In this document: positions 1 through 9,544 of the stretch, one piece after another
How positions within the stretch are numbered: the stretch's first letter is position 1
How the letters are laid out: every line of letters starts with the position of its first letter
Source: RUG191 sp045642225
GTDB lineage: Bacteria > Bacillota > Clostridia > Lachnospirales > Lachnospiraceae
Length of the DNA stretch: 64,000 nt
Direction of reading: 5' to 3'
Assembly (NCBI GenBank): GCA_045642225.1
Contig: JAZUIN010000024.1
Span: 124,001-188,000, forward strand
Notes under the pieces: generated by a model
What the model saw: only the letters and a program-made list of their open reading frames with translations
The model's database searches: none
Told to the model about the DNA's origin: nothing
Translations under genes and position numbers: made by a program

Positions 1-1663
1 TAATTCCCCCAACGGTGTACTTCACTGTGTATCCTGGTATTATCTGAGCACCCGTATGAACAAATGGTCCACCTGTTAATTCAATAGAAATGTTTGAATT
101 TTCTAGGCTAACCTTCTTTATTGCAAATGTAAGGTCTATCTGTCCCTTATAATTCTTGTCACTTCTACCTGTAATAGTAACTGTTGCATCTTCCGTAGCA
201 TTTAAGTTATTTCCGTATACAATATTTACATTGTTAGAAAAATCACTTATTACATCTCCTGTTGCTTTATCCTTGAAAACAACTGAAGGAGTTATATCAT
301 TACCCGTATAAGTAAAGCTATCTTGACTAAGCTCTGCTGTAACAACTTGATTAATATCAAGTGGTGTTGAAGGTGATGCTGACACCTTTATTGGTGTTGT
401 TGTTGTGATTGTACTTGCTGTTGTATAATTACCTGCACCATTAACATTTACATTATATTCAATGTATGTTGGTGTTGTCTTAACTAATGTTGTTGTTGCT
501 GTAAAATCATCTCCAAGATGTAACGCTCCAGCTCTTAATGTAGCAGCTGTAACATTTCCAGTTGCTGGATCAATTGTATATGAACCACCATCTACATCTG
601 CCTGCGTAATTTCTGCTTTATTTATAGTAAAATCATACGACTTTGAATATCCTTCATATGCCCCTTTACCTATTATAGTAAGTTTTCCTGTTCCAGGATT
701 AGTATTATTAGTATATGCTACATCATAATCAGCACCCTTTACCAAAGGTCTATCACAAATAACAACTACGTTAGGCTCAATTGCCGACCCAGTATACACA
801 TATGTCAAACCATCTGGGAATGAATTATCAAATACATATACAGCACCAATTTCTCCCTTAGTGAAAGAACCAACTTTTACATCTAAACCACCAACGCCTG
901 CTATAGCAGTATGAATTTTGTTATTCACTACACTAACATTACTTGTTCCAGCCTTTGTTACAAGAGATACATTTCTCTTATATGCTGGAGTAACAGTCAA
1001 ATCTACTGCCAAATCTTCATCGCCAAGTGTCATGAAGACCTTACTTGGAATAGTATTCAACGAAACATCATCTGGTTCAGCTGCACCATCCTCAGTCTTA
1101 ACATCTAGAATGTCGCAATGTCTTGATTCCCATCCTGAACCAATACCATTTCGTCTAAATCCGTTCTCACTACTACCTCCTTCAAAGTAATAGATTGGTC
1201 CGCCCGGTGTAGAAGTTATGGTTACAACAACGGCAGCCGTTTCACCTTGAACTAATACTATTGGCTTTCCATCAAGCCCTGTAGCTGGAAGATCTATATC
1301 TATAACCTGTTCTGCTTCTTCGCCTGTATTTGAGAAAGTATCTGTTTTCGTCGCTCTAAGCACGCCAGATTCAGGATTACTTATATCTGTCAAATTCTCA
1401 TAAACCTTAGTTTCAAAGGTATATGAAGTATTTGCAGCTGCAACAATCTTAAATGATGCTTTATCCATTCTCTCATAATTGCTACCACAAGATATCACCT
1501 GAGATATGGCTCCGCCACTGGAAATACTTGCACCACTTACAGTACCTATTCCTCCATATTCTGCTGCAAATGCCGTCAAATCAACCGACGCAGTCGACAC
1601 CACAGTCAGTGCCGCCATCACCACAGCTAATATTTTCTTTCCGAAATTCTTGTACTTCTTCAT
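1..1663 (-). CDS. Secreted repeat-containing surface protein (5' part, runs off left edge)
   Basis: The minus-strand frame is open from the ATG at 1663 to the window edge (554 codons, no stop), so this is the N-terminal part of a longer protein. AAAGGAG lies 7 bases upstream of the ATG. The first ~34 residues form a signal peptide: basic start MKKYKNFGKK, hydrophobic core, then a small-residue end (LTAFAA). After an N-terminal region without a recognised domain come tandem modules of the type found in many Lachnospiraceae surface proteins: YVYTGSAIEPNVVV... followed by DYDVAYTNNTNPG and LTIIGKGAYEGY near residues 285-345, a related SFTYTGNDITPSV... module near 445-510, and a third beginning near 525 (FVHTGAQIIPG). 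These are Ig-like/MBG-like beta modules by pattern. Any catalytic or anchoring domain lies outside the window. An exported or wall-associated protein is a firm inference; its function is unknown. Confidence 0.85.
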   Translation of the reverse strand, partial: MKKYKNFGKKILAVVMAALTVVSTASVDLTAFAAEYGGIGTVSGASISSGGAISQVISCGSNYERMDKASFKIVAAANTSYTFETKVYENLTDISNPESGVLRATKTDTFSNTGEEAEQVIDIDLPATGLDGKPIVLVQGETAAVVVTITSTPGGPIYYFEGGSSENGFRRNGIGSGWESRHCDILDVKTEDGAAEPDDVSLNTIPSKVFMTLGDEDLAVDLTVTPAYKRNVSLVTKAGTSNVSVVNNKIHTAIAGVGGLDVKVGSFTKGEIGAVYVFDNSFPDGLTYVYTGSAIEPNVVVICDRPLVKGADYDVAYTNNTNPGTGKLTIIGKGAYEGYSKSYDFTINKAEITQADVDGGSYTIDPATGNVTAATLRAGALHLGDDFTATTTLVKTTPTYIEYNVNVNGAGNYTTASTITTTTPIKVSASPSTPLDINQVVTAELSQDSFTYTGNDITPSVVFKDKATGDVISDFSNNVNIVYGNNLNATEDATVTITGRSDKNYKGQIDLTFAIKKVSLENSNISIELTGGPFVHTGAQIIPGYTVKYTVGGI

Positions 1664-2123
1664 AAAGTACTCCTTTCTCTCCCTAAGCGAATCGCTACTA
1701 TATTATAAGGAAGCATTACACTCACCGCTTATAATACTGCCTAGGATATCTTCCCCAATTATAGTTGATAGATAACTACATTATATATGAAACATCTTTA
1801 AAAATAAACAAAAATTGGACATAGTTATAGTAGTTCTTTATTTTTATCGGACACAAGTTGTAATTACTTTACACTAAATAATAAAAAATTTTTAAAATAG
1901 TTGATTTTTTTATTAACTATAAATTGTGAATATGTGGATATATCCTTCAGCTTATTTTATTTGAATGTATGAACAAAACAAAATATATTTCTCTACATAA
2001 CATACACTTTTCAAACTGCATTTTAGTTGTAACAAAGTTCAACTCTTGTCTTTACAACAAATATGGCAGGTTCAACGCATCGTCAAACCTGCCCTAAATC
2101 ATCATTTATTAAATTCTCAAATC
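1664..2123. other. Intergenic region, AT-rich
   Basis: This 460-base gap holds the terminator of the ABC operon (listed separately) and the leader of the surface-protein gene. TATAAT-type -10 candidates occur on the minus strand (for example 1780-1785), but I see no convincing -35 partner. No convincing ORF, riboswitch or structured RNA was recognised. Confidence 0.6.
2065..2093 (-). terminator. Terminator of the ABC exporter operon
   Basis: An inverted repeat with 8-base arms (GGCAGGTT / AACCTGCC) and an inner ACG/CGT pairing lies 30-60 bases past the stop of the second ABC gene. On the minus strand it is followed by a moderately T-rich stretch (ATATTTGTTG). Confidence 0.6.
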
Positions 2124-4019
2124 TTATGCATTAACTATTTTACCTGTATAAAGCTGGTAATATTTACCTTGTTCTTCTATCAACTCTTCGTGTGTTCCAC
2201 GTTCGATAATGCGTCCGTCTTCTAATACCATTATACAATCAGAGTTTCTTATTGTTGATAATCTATGCGCTATAACAAATGTTGTTCTACCCTTCATAAG
2301 ATTATCCATACCTTCTTGAACCTTTTTCTCAGTTCTAGTATCAATAGAGCTTGTAGCCTCATCCAAAATTAGCGCTGGAGGATCTGCTACTGCGGCTCTT
2401 GCAATTGCTAGAAGCTGATTCTGTCCTTGACTCAAACTTCCGCCATCGCCAGAAATTACCGTGTCATAGCCTTTTGGAAGTCTCTTTATGAAGGAATGTG
2501 CATTTGCAAGCTTTGCTGCTGCAATCACCTCTTCATCAGTCGCATCAAGCTTTCCATATCTTATGTTATCAGCAATTGTTCCTGTAAATAAATGTGTATC
2601 CTGCAACACAATTCCTAGACTCGCTCTTAAGTCTTGCTTCTTAATCTTGTTAATATTAATGCCGTCGTATCTTATTTTTCCATCTTGAATGTCGTAAAAA
2701 CGGTTAATCAAGTTCGTAATTGTCGTTTTACCAGCTCCTGTTGCACCAACAAATGCTATTTTCTGTCCTGGTTCGGCATAAAGCTTAATATCATGAAGAA
2801 CTGTCTTCTCATCATTATATCCGAAGTCAACACCATTAAAGACTATATCACCGCGTTGTCTTACATACGTTGTAGTACCGTCAACTTTATGATAATGCTT
2901 CCAAGCCCACATTCCTGTACGCTCCTCACATTCAGTAAGCTCACCATTCTCTTCTTTAGCATTTACAAGAGTAACGTATCCTTCATCCACCTCTTTTGGC
3001 GTATCCATAACTTCATACAATCGATTTGCACCAGCCATAGCCATTACAATAAATGCAAATTGCTGTGAAACCGTACTAATTGGCATATTTATAGACTTGT
3101 TAAATGTAAGGAAGCTTGCCAATCCTCCCAACGTAAAGCCTGTAACTCCTGTAAGTGCCAAGAAGCCTCCAAGCACCGCGATTATTACATAGCTTATATT
3201 TCCAATTTGAGCATTAACAGGTGGTAAATAATTTCCGTATTTATTAGCCTTATACGCACTATCTCGCAACTCTTCATTCAATTTCGAAAAATCTTCTATA
3301 GACGCTTCTTCATGATTAAACACCTTAACTACTTTCTGCCCCTTCATCATTTCTTCAATATGAGCATTTACAATACCGATACTCTTCTGCTGTTTTGTAA
3401 AGTATTTACCAGACTTTGTTGCCAAATTCTTAGTTATTGTAACCATAACCCCTATCATTCCAAAAGTTACAAGCGTCAATAACCAATTCAACCTAAACAT
3501 GCAAATAACTACCGTTACAATTGTAATTCCACTATTAATAAACTGAGGAATACTTTGCGAAATAACTTGTCTTAATGTATCAATATCATTAGTATATACA
3601 GACATTATGTCTCCATGTGCATGTGTATCAAAATAACTAATAGGCAAGTCTTCCATATGACAGAACAAGTCTGTTCTTAACTTATCTAAAGCATTTTGTG
3701 TAACAAAAACCATTATTAAGTTATATGTAAATGTAACAACTATTCCTATTGCATAAAATATAGCCACTCTACTAATTGCGGCTATAAGCGGCCCAAAATC
3801 GGTACTTTTTGCTTGGACCATCGGTGTTATATAATCATCAATCAAGCTTTGCATAAACATTGTTCCTTGAGCATTGCAAATTACTGCAAGAACAATACAT
3901 ATCACTACTATAATCAATCGCACACCATAATTCTTAAAAAGGAACTTGAATAATCTGCCTAATGCCTTAGAACCGTTTTGAATGTCTTCTTTTGTTGCTC
4001 TTACTCTAGGTTTAGCCAT
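2124..4019 (-). CDS. ABC exporter half-transporter, consensus ATPase site subunit
   Basis: Type IV (MsbA/LmrA-like) ABC exporter half: an N-terminal transmembrane domain with about six helices (residues ~25-340), then a nucleotide-binding domain with Walker A GATGAGKTT, signature LSQGQ and Walker B ALILDEATSS with the catalytic glutamate intact. I chose the ATG at 4019 (631 residues) because AAAGGAGGAG precedes it; an in-frame ATG at 4043 would overlap the upstream gene. One base separates it from the stop of the other ABC gene, so the two are translationally coupled and most likely form a heterodimer of the TM287/288 or LmrCD type. An insertion of about 45 residues between the transmembrane domain and the NBD (around residues 350-395) is longer than usual. 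Substrate unknown; drug or lipid export is typical of the family. Confidence 0.9.
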   Translation of the reverse strand: MAKPRVRATKEDIQNGSKALGRLFKFLFKNYGVRLIIVVICIVLAVICNAQGTMFMQSLIDDYITPMVQAKSTDFGPLIAAISRVAIFYAIGIVVTFTYNLIMVFVTQNALDKLRTDLFCHMEDLPISYFDTHAHGDIMSVYTNDIDTLRQVISQSIPQFINSGITIVTVVICMFRLNWLLTLVTFGMIGVMVTITKNLATKSGKYFTKQQKSIGIVNAHIEEMMKGQKVVKVFNHEEASIEDFSKLNEELRDSAYKANKYGNYLPPVNAQIGNISYVIIAVLGGFLALTGVTGFTLGGLASFLTFNKSINMPISTVSQQFAFIVMAMAGANRLYEVMDTPKEVDEGYVTLVNAKEENGELTECEERTGMWAWKHYHKVDGTTTYVRQRGDIVFNGVDFGYNDEKTVLHDIKLYAEPGQKIAFVGATGAGKTTITNLINRFYDIQDGKIRYDGININKIKKQDLRASLGIVLQDTHLFTGTIADNIRYGKLDATDEEVIAAAKLANAHSFIKRLPKGYDTVISGDGGSLSQGQNQLLAIARAAVADPPALILDEATSSIDTRTEKKVQEGMDNLMKGRTTFVIAHRLSTIRNSDCIMVLEDGRIIERGTHEELIEEQGKYYQLYTGKIVNA

Positions 4020-4020
4020 T

Positions 4021-5772
4021 TTACTCTCCTCCTTTCTCATCAAAGCTTGCTGTTAAGCCGCCAGTTTGAGTATCATATACATCTTTATATATCTCATTTG
4101 TTCTTAACAATTCTTCATGTGTACCAATCTGATCAATCGCGCCGTCATCCATAACAATAATTTTATCTGCATCCATAACAGATGTTACTCTTTGAGCTAT
4201 GATAATCTTAGTCGTGTTTGGAATTTCTTCCTTAAAGCTTCGTCTAATGCTCGCTTCCGTTGCTGTATCAACAGCCGATGTTGAATCATCTAATATCAAT
4301 ATTTTAGGCTTTCTAAGCAAAGCTCTCGCAATACATAGTCTTTGTCTCTGACCACCAGAAACATTTGTACCGCCCTGCTCTATATATGTGTTATATCCAT
4401 CTGGGAAATGTTTAATAAACTCGTCAGCGCAAGCCAATTCGCACATTTTCTGACATTCTTCATCTGTAGCACTTTCATCTCCCCAACGAAGATTTTCATA
4501 TATAGTTCCTGAGAATAAGACATTCGTCTGAAGAACATGACTAACTTCTTCTCTAAGCGCTTTCAAATCGTAATTCTTTACATTTTCACCACCAACAAGA
4601 ACCTCACCAGAATTTACATCATACAATCTTGATATCAAATTAACCAAGGTTGTTTTTCCTGCTCCTGTTCCACCGATAATTCCTATCGTCTCTCCTGAAT
4701 TTATTGTAAATGTAGCATTTTCAAGGACTTTACCACTTCCATCTAAGTTGTAACTAAAATCAACTTCCTTAAACTCTATAGATCCATCTTTTATTTCATA
4801 TACCGGATTCTCTGGATTTTTGATATCAGCTTCTTCTTTAAGCACTTCACCAATACGTTTTACAGCTGGGATCGAAATAACAATCATAATCAAGCTTACA
4901 GAGAACATCATTAAGCTTATTAAAATGTTCATACAGTACGCTAACATACTTACTAATTCGCCCGTTGTTAATGTCTCTTGCACAATAAAATTAGCGCCAA
5001 GCCAGCTAATTAGTAGTATTGAACCGTATACCGCAATCAAGAAGATAGGCATATGCGCTGAAACAATTGCCTCACCTTTAATAAATTGCTTCGCAAGATT
5101 TCTAGATGTCTTAGAAAATCTATCCTTCTCATAATCTTCCTTGACATACGCTTTGACAACTCTAATTCCCGTTATATTTTCTTGCACCCTTGCATTTACG
5201 GCATCATATTTCTCAAATAACGCCATAAAAATCTTATAAACAAAGCTTATTCCAATTGCCAAGACAATTCCTAGCCCAACAATCGCTCCTAGATAAACAT
5301 TTGCAAGCTTTCCATTTATTGAATACGCCATTATCATCGCGATAACTAATGTTACAGGCGCTCTAACACCCATTCTTAACACCATCTGGAAAGCATTCTG
5401 AATGTTGGTAACATCTGTTGTAAGACGAGTTATAAGGCTCGCGCTAGAGAACTTATCAATATTACTAAATGAAAACGTTTGAATATTTTCAAACATCTTC
5501 TGTCTCAAATTCTTCGCAAAGCCTGTAGCCGCATGCGCTCCTACAGCAGCACCTCTCATGCCCGCAAACAAACCAACTCCTGCGCAAACTAGCATCAATG
5601 CGCCCACCTTAAATATGGCATACATATTGCCCGCATTAACACCGTCATCAATGATTTTCGCCATCAACAATGGTATACACATTTCCATTGCAACTTCTAA
5701 AATCATATAAATCGGAGTTTTTATTGTCGAAACTTTATATTCCTTTAATTCTTTAAATATTGTTTTTATCAT
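4021..5772 (-). CDS. ABC exporter half-transporter, degenerate ATPase site subunit
   Basis: First gene of the two-gene exporter operon. It has an N-terminal six-helix domain, Walker A GGTGAGKTT, signature VSGGQ and Walker B ILILDDSTSAVD. The residue after the Walker B aspartate is Asp instead of the catalytic Glu, as in the degenerate-site subunit of heterodimeric exporters (TM287, BmrC). The partner subunit carries the normal DEA. I start it at the ATG at 5772 (583 residues), with AAAAAGGAG six bases upstream; the longer ATG at 5796 would include that ribosome site. It is divergent from the TetR gene at 6009, which probably controls it. Confidence 0.9.
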   Translation of the reverse strand: MIKTIFKELKEYKVSTIKTPIYMILEVAMEMCIPLLMAKIIDDGVNAGNMYAIFKVGALMLVCAGVGLFAGMRGAAVGAHAATGFAKNLRQKMFENIQTFSFSNIDKFSSASLITRLTTDVTNIQNAFQMVLRMGVRAPVTLVIAMIMAYSINGKLANVYLGAIVGLGIVLAIGISFVYKIFMALFEKYDAVNARVQENITGIRVVKAYVKEDYEKDRFSKTSRNLAKQFIKGEAIVSAHMPIFLIAVYGSILLISWLGANFIVQETLTTGELVSMLAYCMNILISLMMFSVSLIMIVISIPAVKRIGEVLKEEADIKNPENPVYEIKDGSIEFKEVDFSYNLDGSGKVLENATFTINSGETIGIIGGTGAGKTTLVNLISRLYDVNSGEVLVGGENVKNYDLKALREEVSHVLQTNVLFSGTIYENLRWGDESATDEECQKMCELACADEFIKHFPDGYNTYIEQGGTNVSGGQRQRLCIARALLRKPKILILDDSTSAVDTATEASIRRSFKEEIPNTTKIIIAQRVTSVMDADKIIVMDDGAIDQIGTHEELLRTNEIYKDVYDTQTGGLTASFDEKGGE

Positions 5773-5802
5773 TTTCATCTCCTTTTTATACAGCATTACT
5801 AT

Positions 5803-5833
5803 TATACACCCATATTTCTATTCTATGTGTATA
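5803..5833. promoter_or_regulatory. Inverted repeat upstream of the ABC operon, possible operator
   Basis: TATACAC (5803-5809) and GTGTATA (5827-5833) form a perfect 7-base inverted repeat 31 bases upstream of the ABC start codon. The left arm overlaps a minus-strand TATAAT (5801-5806). A repressor bound here would cover the exporter promoter. The assignment is by position only. Confidence 0.4.
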
Positions 5834-5906
5834 AAATATGAATTTTAGGAAATAATTTGTATATATATTGCACATTATACTTACATCTATTCTAAAAAGC
5901 TCTCTG

Positions 5907-5955
5907 TTGCTATAAGGGAAAATATATAATATAATGTATACATTAATGGTACACA
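5907..5955 (+). promoter_or_regulatory. tetR promoter with overlapping palindromic operator
   Basis: TTGCTA (5907-5912), a 17-base spacer and TATAAT (5930-5935) form a good sigma-A promoter reading toward the TetR gene. An imperfect palindrome begins at the last -10 base: TGTATA, then CATTAATG (itself palindromic), then G, then TACACA (5935-5955). It covers the expected transcription start, the classic place for autorepression. Confidence 0.6.
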
Positions 5956-6008
5956 TATCGCTTTGTGTCCTTTATTCTACAACAATGTATTAAATATAGG
6001 AGGGGCTT

Positions 6009-6563
6009 ATGCGTAACTATAGTGACGATTTAAGGGTAAAAAGAACTATCAAAGCAATAAGAAACGCCTTTTGCCAGCTAGTTCTTGAAAAAGATTTCAA
6101 AGACATTTCTATCAAAGAGCTTACTGAGCTTGCTGAAATCAACAGAAAAACCTTTTATTTACATTTCTCCTCGTTAGATGATTTAATCCATCAACTACAA
6201 AAGGATATCGTAAATAATTTTCTTAAATTGGTAGAAAATGAAACTGCTAGCCTTAATGTAGAGGGTTGCATTTACAAGTTTTATCACTATTTAAACGACT
6301 GTGGAGATGTAGAACAAAAGCTGTTATGCGACACAGAATATAGCTTTTTCTACGAAGAAGTAACACAAGCACTTCTTGATTCTACAGCATTTAAGCCCTT
6401 TTATGAAAGAACTAGAGAACCATACCTTGTAAGAGCTTACTGTGTAACCATCACATCTATGTATAGAAGTTGGCTACAAAATAAAAAGCCCATCCCTTTG
6501 GATGAGCTAATAAAATACGCTTCTGACATAATTTTAAATGGTTACAATAACGCTAAACTATAA
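6009..6563 (+). CDS. TetR/AcrR-family transcriptional regulator
   Basis: A 184-residue protein with an N-terminal TetR helix-turn-helix: residues ~8-60, including RTIKAIRNAFCQLVLEKDF, then ISIKELTELAEINRKTFYLHF and the typical SLDDL turn. The C-terminal two thirds is a divergent helical ligand domain. The ribosome site AGGAGGGG lies just upstream. The gene is divergent from the ABC exporter, and palindromes lie in the shared control region, so a role as local repressor of the exporter and of itself is likely. Its last six bases overlap the end of the convergent glucokinase gene, with no terminator between them. Confidence 0.88.
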   Translation: MRNYSDDLRVKRTIKAIRNAFCQLVLEKDFKDISIKELTELAEINRKTFYLHFSSLDDLIHQLQKDIVNNFLKLVENETASLNVEGCIYKFYHYLNDCGDVEQKLLCDTEYSFFYEEVTQALLDSTAFKPFYERTREPYLVRAYCVTITSMYRSWLQNKKPIPLDELIKYASDIILNGYNNAKL

Positions 6564-7493
6564 ATATTTTGTCAAATAATAAGCGCCATATATGCCTGCA
6601 TTTTCGCCAAGAGATGCTAGGCATATTTTTGTGCCTGCTGCTGCATGATATAATTCTTTTCCAAATTGATGCTCAACATTTTCTAGCAAATACGCTCCAG
6701 CGTTAGCAACTCCTCCGCCCAAAATAATAGCTTCTGGATTAATAATTGCCGCAACTCCTGCGAGTGCGTGACCTAATATGTCACAAGACCTTTTAACCAC
6801 TTCTTTCGCTAATAAATCACCTGCTTTTGCCGCATCAAATACATCTTTTGCAATTATATTTTCAATATCTCTAAGAGCGCTCTCTTCATCAGTATCATTT
6901 AACATTTCCACTGCTGTTCTTGCAATACCTGTAGCCGAAGTATATTGCTCCAAGCAACCCTTATGACCACAGTTACAAGGAATCTTTTCACTTGGATTTA
7001 CAATAATGTGTCCAATTTCTCCACCAGAACCCGTATGGCCTTGCAAAATATTGCCATCTAGAATAATTCCGCTTCCTATCCCAGTGCCAAGTGTTACCAT
7101 TACTATACTATCGTATTCTCTACCTGAACCCACCATAAATTCGCCCAGCGCTGCTGTATTCGCATCATTTTCCGCATAAACCTTAAGCCCAGATAACATT
7201 TCCATCTCTTTAACAACGTCAATTATTCCCCAGCCCAAGTTGATGCAACGATTTACGACACCTTTTGTCACTGCACCAGGAACGCCAATTCCCATACCTT
7301 CAACATATTTCTTATCAATTCCCTTTTCTGCAAGCTTATAGGAAACAGATCTTGCTATATCAGGCAAAATATTCTCTCCATCGTTACTTATATCTGTAGG
7401 AATAGACCATTTTTCTAACAACTCACCTTTTGCTGTAAACAAACCGATCTTGACTGTTGTTCCCCCTAAGTCAACTCCAACTCCGTACTTCAT
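6558..7493 (-). CDS. glcK: ROK-family glucokinase
   Basis: A 311-residue ROK kinase that would phosphorylate glucose to glucose-6-phosphate in the cytosol. It has the N-terminal phosphate-binding motif VGVDLGGTTVKIGLF, the catalytic segment ENDANTAALGE, the glycine-rich LGTGIGSGI, and the ROK zinc motif CNCGHKGCLEQY with its three cysteines. The ribosome site GGAGG precedes ATG at 7493. It follows the PBP1A gene by 26 bases and is probably cotranscribed with it. Glucose is the usual substrate for this subgroup; another hexose such as mannose or N-acetylmannosamine cannot be excluded by sequence alone. Confidence 0.87.
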   Translation of the reverse strand: MKYGVGVDLGGTTVKIGLFTAKGELLEKWSIPTDISNDGENILPDIARSVSYKLAEKGIDKKYVEGMGIGVPGAVTKGVVNRCINLGWGIIDVVKEMEMLSGLKVYAENDANTAALGEFMVGSGREYDSIVMVTLGTGIGSGIILDGNILQGHTGSGGEIGHIIVNPSEKIPCNCGHKGCLEQYTSATGIARTAVEMLNDTDEESALRDIENIIAKDVFDAAKAGDLLAKEVVKRSCDILGHALAGVAAIINPEAIILGGGVANAGAYLLENVEHQFGKELYHAAAGTKICLASLGENAGIYGAYYLTKYL

Positions 7494-7519
7494 CTCATAT
7501 CCTCCATTTGTTGTTCGTA

Positions 7520-9538
7520 CTACTGTTCATTTATACTTTGCTCCACTGGCAAAGCTCCTACATTTTCCACACCTGGGAAATCCTTACGTTCTAAGCCAGA
7601 ATGTATGGCGTTCATGAAGTTCTTCCAAATACCACCTGGATAAGACGAACCATATAGCCCTGGCAATTTCTTCGGCATGTCATAACCAACCCAAACTGCC
7701 GTCGAATAATACGGTGTATAACCGCAGAACCAACCATCTACATTATCGTTAGTCGTACCAGTTTTTCCCGCAGTTGGCTGTCCGCCAACGCCTAGGCCTG
7801 CACCAGTTCCTTGGCTTACTACCAATTGCAAAATATCCGTCATCTCTCTCGCTGCCGTTTTACGATATATTTCTTTTTCTTGCTGTTCGCTTTTGTATAC
7901 TTCGTTACCCTTTGCATCTTTTATAGCAACTACACACGTTCCATCTCTGTACATGCCGTCATTTTCAAGGGTTGCGTACGCTTTAGCCATCTCTAATGTA
8001 GAAACACCATGTGTAAATCCACCTAGTGACGCCGCCAAATTGTTATCATTCGCGTCTAACTTAGAAAACTCCATCTCTTTAAGGTATGAAATCCCAACTG
8101 CTGGTCCTAGTTCTGCAAACAATCTCCACGCTACAGTATTTTTCGAAAGCATAACTGCCGTTCTCAAATTTGTTGTACCTGAATATGAGCCGTCAGCATT
8201 CTTCGGTCCACCCTCTTCTCTAGCATCAACCACAGAAGTATCAGCCGTATATCCCCTTTCCAAACAAGGCGTATACACAATCAACGGTTTTATCGCAGAG
8301 CCCGGTTGTCTAAAGCTTTGATAAGCTCTATTTAATGTATATCCCGGGATATTTTGTGTTCTACCGCCAACAATTGCTTTAACCAATCCCGTCTCGTTAT
8401 CTATACAAGTTCCTGCGCCCTGGAGCGTAAATATGCCATCATCTCCAACTTCGCCATAAGCCGCTAAGCCTTGATCTATCGCATTTTGTAGCTCCTGCTG
8501 CATATTCATATCTAAACTAGTGTATATTCTATATCCACCAGTATAAAGCTCGTTATTATATCGATCATATGCTTCATTATACTCTTTATAATATTCTTCT
8601 CTAGCTGCATCGCTCTTGAAATCGTACTTGAATTTAAAGCCGTTCTTTGCCATTAACGCCCTAGTAGCACAGTAAAATGTAAAGGTTTCAGCATAATTAT
8701 TATGAACCTCTTCTGGCGTAAACAATTCAATCGGCTCTTGCATAGCCTTATCATATGAATCCTTAGAAATTGCCCTATCCTCAAGCATTTCACCAAGAAC
8801 AATATTTCGACGTGCTACAGCATTATCAAGATGAACTCTAGGATCAAATTCTGTCGGATTATTAGGAATTCCTGCCAAAAATGCGATTTGTGACAAGCTT
8901 AGTTCTGATACTGGTTTACCAAAATAGCCTTTTGACGCCGCCTGAATTCCATAATATCCATTTCCAAAATAGATATTATTTATATAATATTCCATAATTT
9001 GGTCCTTGCTATACTTCTTTTCTAGCTCGGAGGCTATGAAAATCTCTTTAACCTTACGTTGCCAAGTAACTTCTTGTGATAAAAACACATTTCTCGCGAG
9101 CTGTTGAGTAATAGTACTTCCGCCGCTTGAAACCTTACGATTCTTAATAAGCTCCCACACAGCTCTAGCTATACCCTTGAAATCAATACCACTGTGATTT
9201 CTGAACTTTTTGTCTTCAACACATATAAAAGCCTGCTCCACGTATGGCGGCGTATCCTCAAGAGTTACATAATATGAGTCTTTTGCGCCCTTTAACACCG
9301 AAATTGTATTTCCATTACAATCGTATGCTATACTTGTTTGATTCTTTTTGAAGGTTTCTTCTGATGATTTAGACACACAAGAACTTGCTTCTTTTCTCAT
9401 TTTCGAAATAACTTCTGCATATCCGCTCAAATAGTAAAAGCCTATGCCTCCCAAAACAAGAATTATTAGCACAATCTGTATTTTAAGAAATGTCCACCAT
9501 TTTTGATTTTTACTACGTTTTTTCTTATTTTTAGCCAT
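7520..9538 (-). CDS. Class A penicillin-binding protein (PBP1A type)
   Basis: A 672-residue bifunctional peptidoglycan synthase. A lysine-rich cytoplasmic tail and one membrane helix (residues ~18-38) are followed by a GT51 glycosyltransferase domain, with EDKKFRNHSG carrying the catalytic glutamate and GGSTITQQLARNVFLS. The transpeptidase domain has SAIK (SxxK, acylated serine), SKN (SxN) and KTGTT. It polymerises and crosslinks peptidoglycan outside the membrane. There is no Shine-Dalgarno sequence before the ATG, and a good promoter sits so close that the mRNA may be leaderless (see findings). It heads a probable operon with glcK. Confidence 0.92.
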   Translation of the reverse strand: MAKNKKKRSKNQKWWTFLKIQIVLIILVLGGIGFYYLSGYAEVISKMRKEASSCVSKSSEETFKKNQTSIAYDCNGNTISVLKGAKDSYYVTLEDTPPYVEQAFICVEDKKFRNHSGIDFKGIARAVWELIKNRKVSSGGSTITQQLARNVFLSQEVTWQRKVKEIFIASELEKKYSKDQIMEYYINNIYFGNGYYGIQAASKGYFGKPVSELSLSQIAFLAGIPNNPTEFDPRVHLDNAVARRNIVLGEMLEDRAISKDSYDKAMQEPIELFTPEEVHNNYAETFTFYCATRALMAKNGFKFKYDFKSDAAREEYYKEYNEAYDRYNNELYTGGYRIYTSLDMNMQQELQNAIDQGLAAYGEVGDDGIFTLQGAGTCIDNETGLVKAIVGGRTQNIPGYTLNRAYQSFRQPGSAIKPLIVYTPCLERGYTADTSVVDAREEGGPKNADGSYSGTTNLRTAVMLSKNTVAWRLFAELGPAVGISYLKEMEFSKLDANDNNLAASLGGFTHGVSTLEMAKAYATLENDGMYRDGTCVVAIKDAKGNEVYKSEQQEKEIYRKTAAREMTDILQLVVSQGTGAGLGVGGQPTAGKTGTTNDNVDGWFCGYTPYYSTAVWVGYDMPKKLPGLYGSSYPGGIWKNFMNAIHSGLERKDFPGVENVGALPVEQSINEQ

Positions 9539-9544
9539 AGTACT

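Noticed and set aside
462..1775. Several plus-strand frames of 60-90 codons
   Set aside because: They are antisense to or at the edge of the minus-strand surface-protein gene, which is open for 554 codons and has a signal peptide.
1664..2064. Riboswitch (for example c-di-GMP) upstream of the surface-protein gene
   Set aside because: The leader is AT-rich and I could not find the conserved core of any riboswitch class I know.
2634..3068. Plus-strand open frame of 144 codons
   Set aside because: It lies wholly inside the ABC transporter gene on the other strand, has no ribosome site and looks like antisense shadow.
7893..8321. Plus-strand open frame of 142 codons
   Set aside because: Antisense to the transpeptidase domain of PBP1A, whose motifs are intact; no ribosome site and no recognisable domain.
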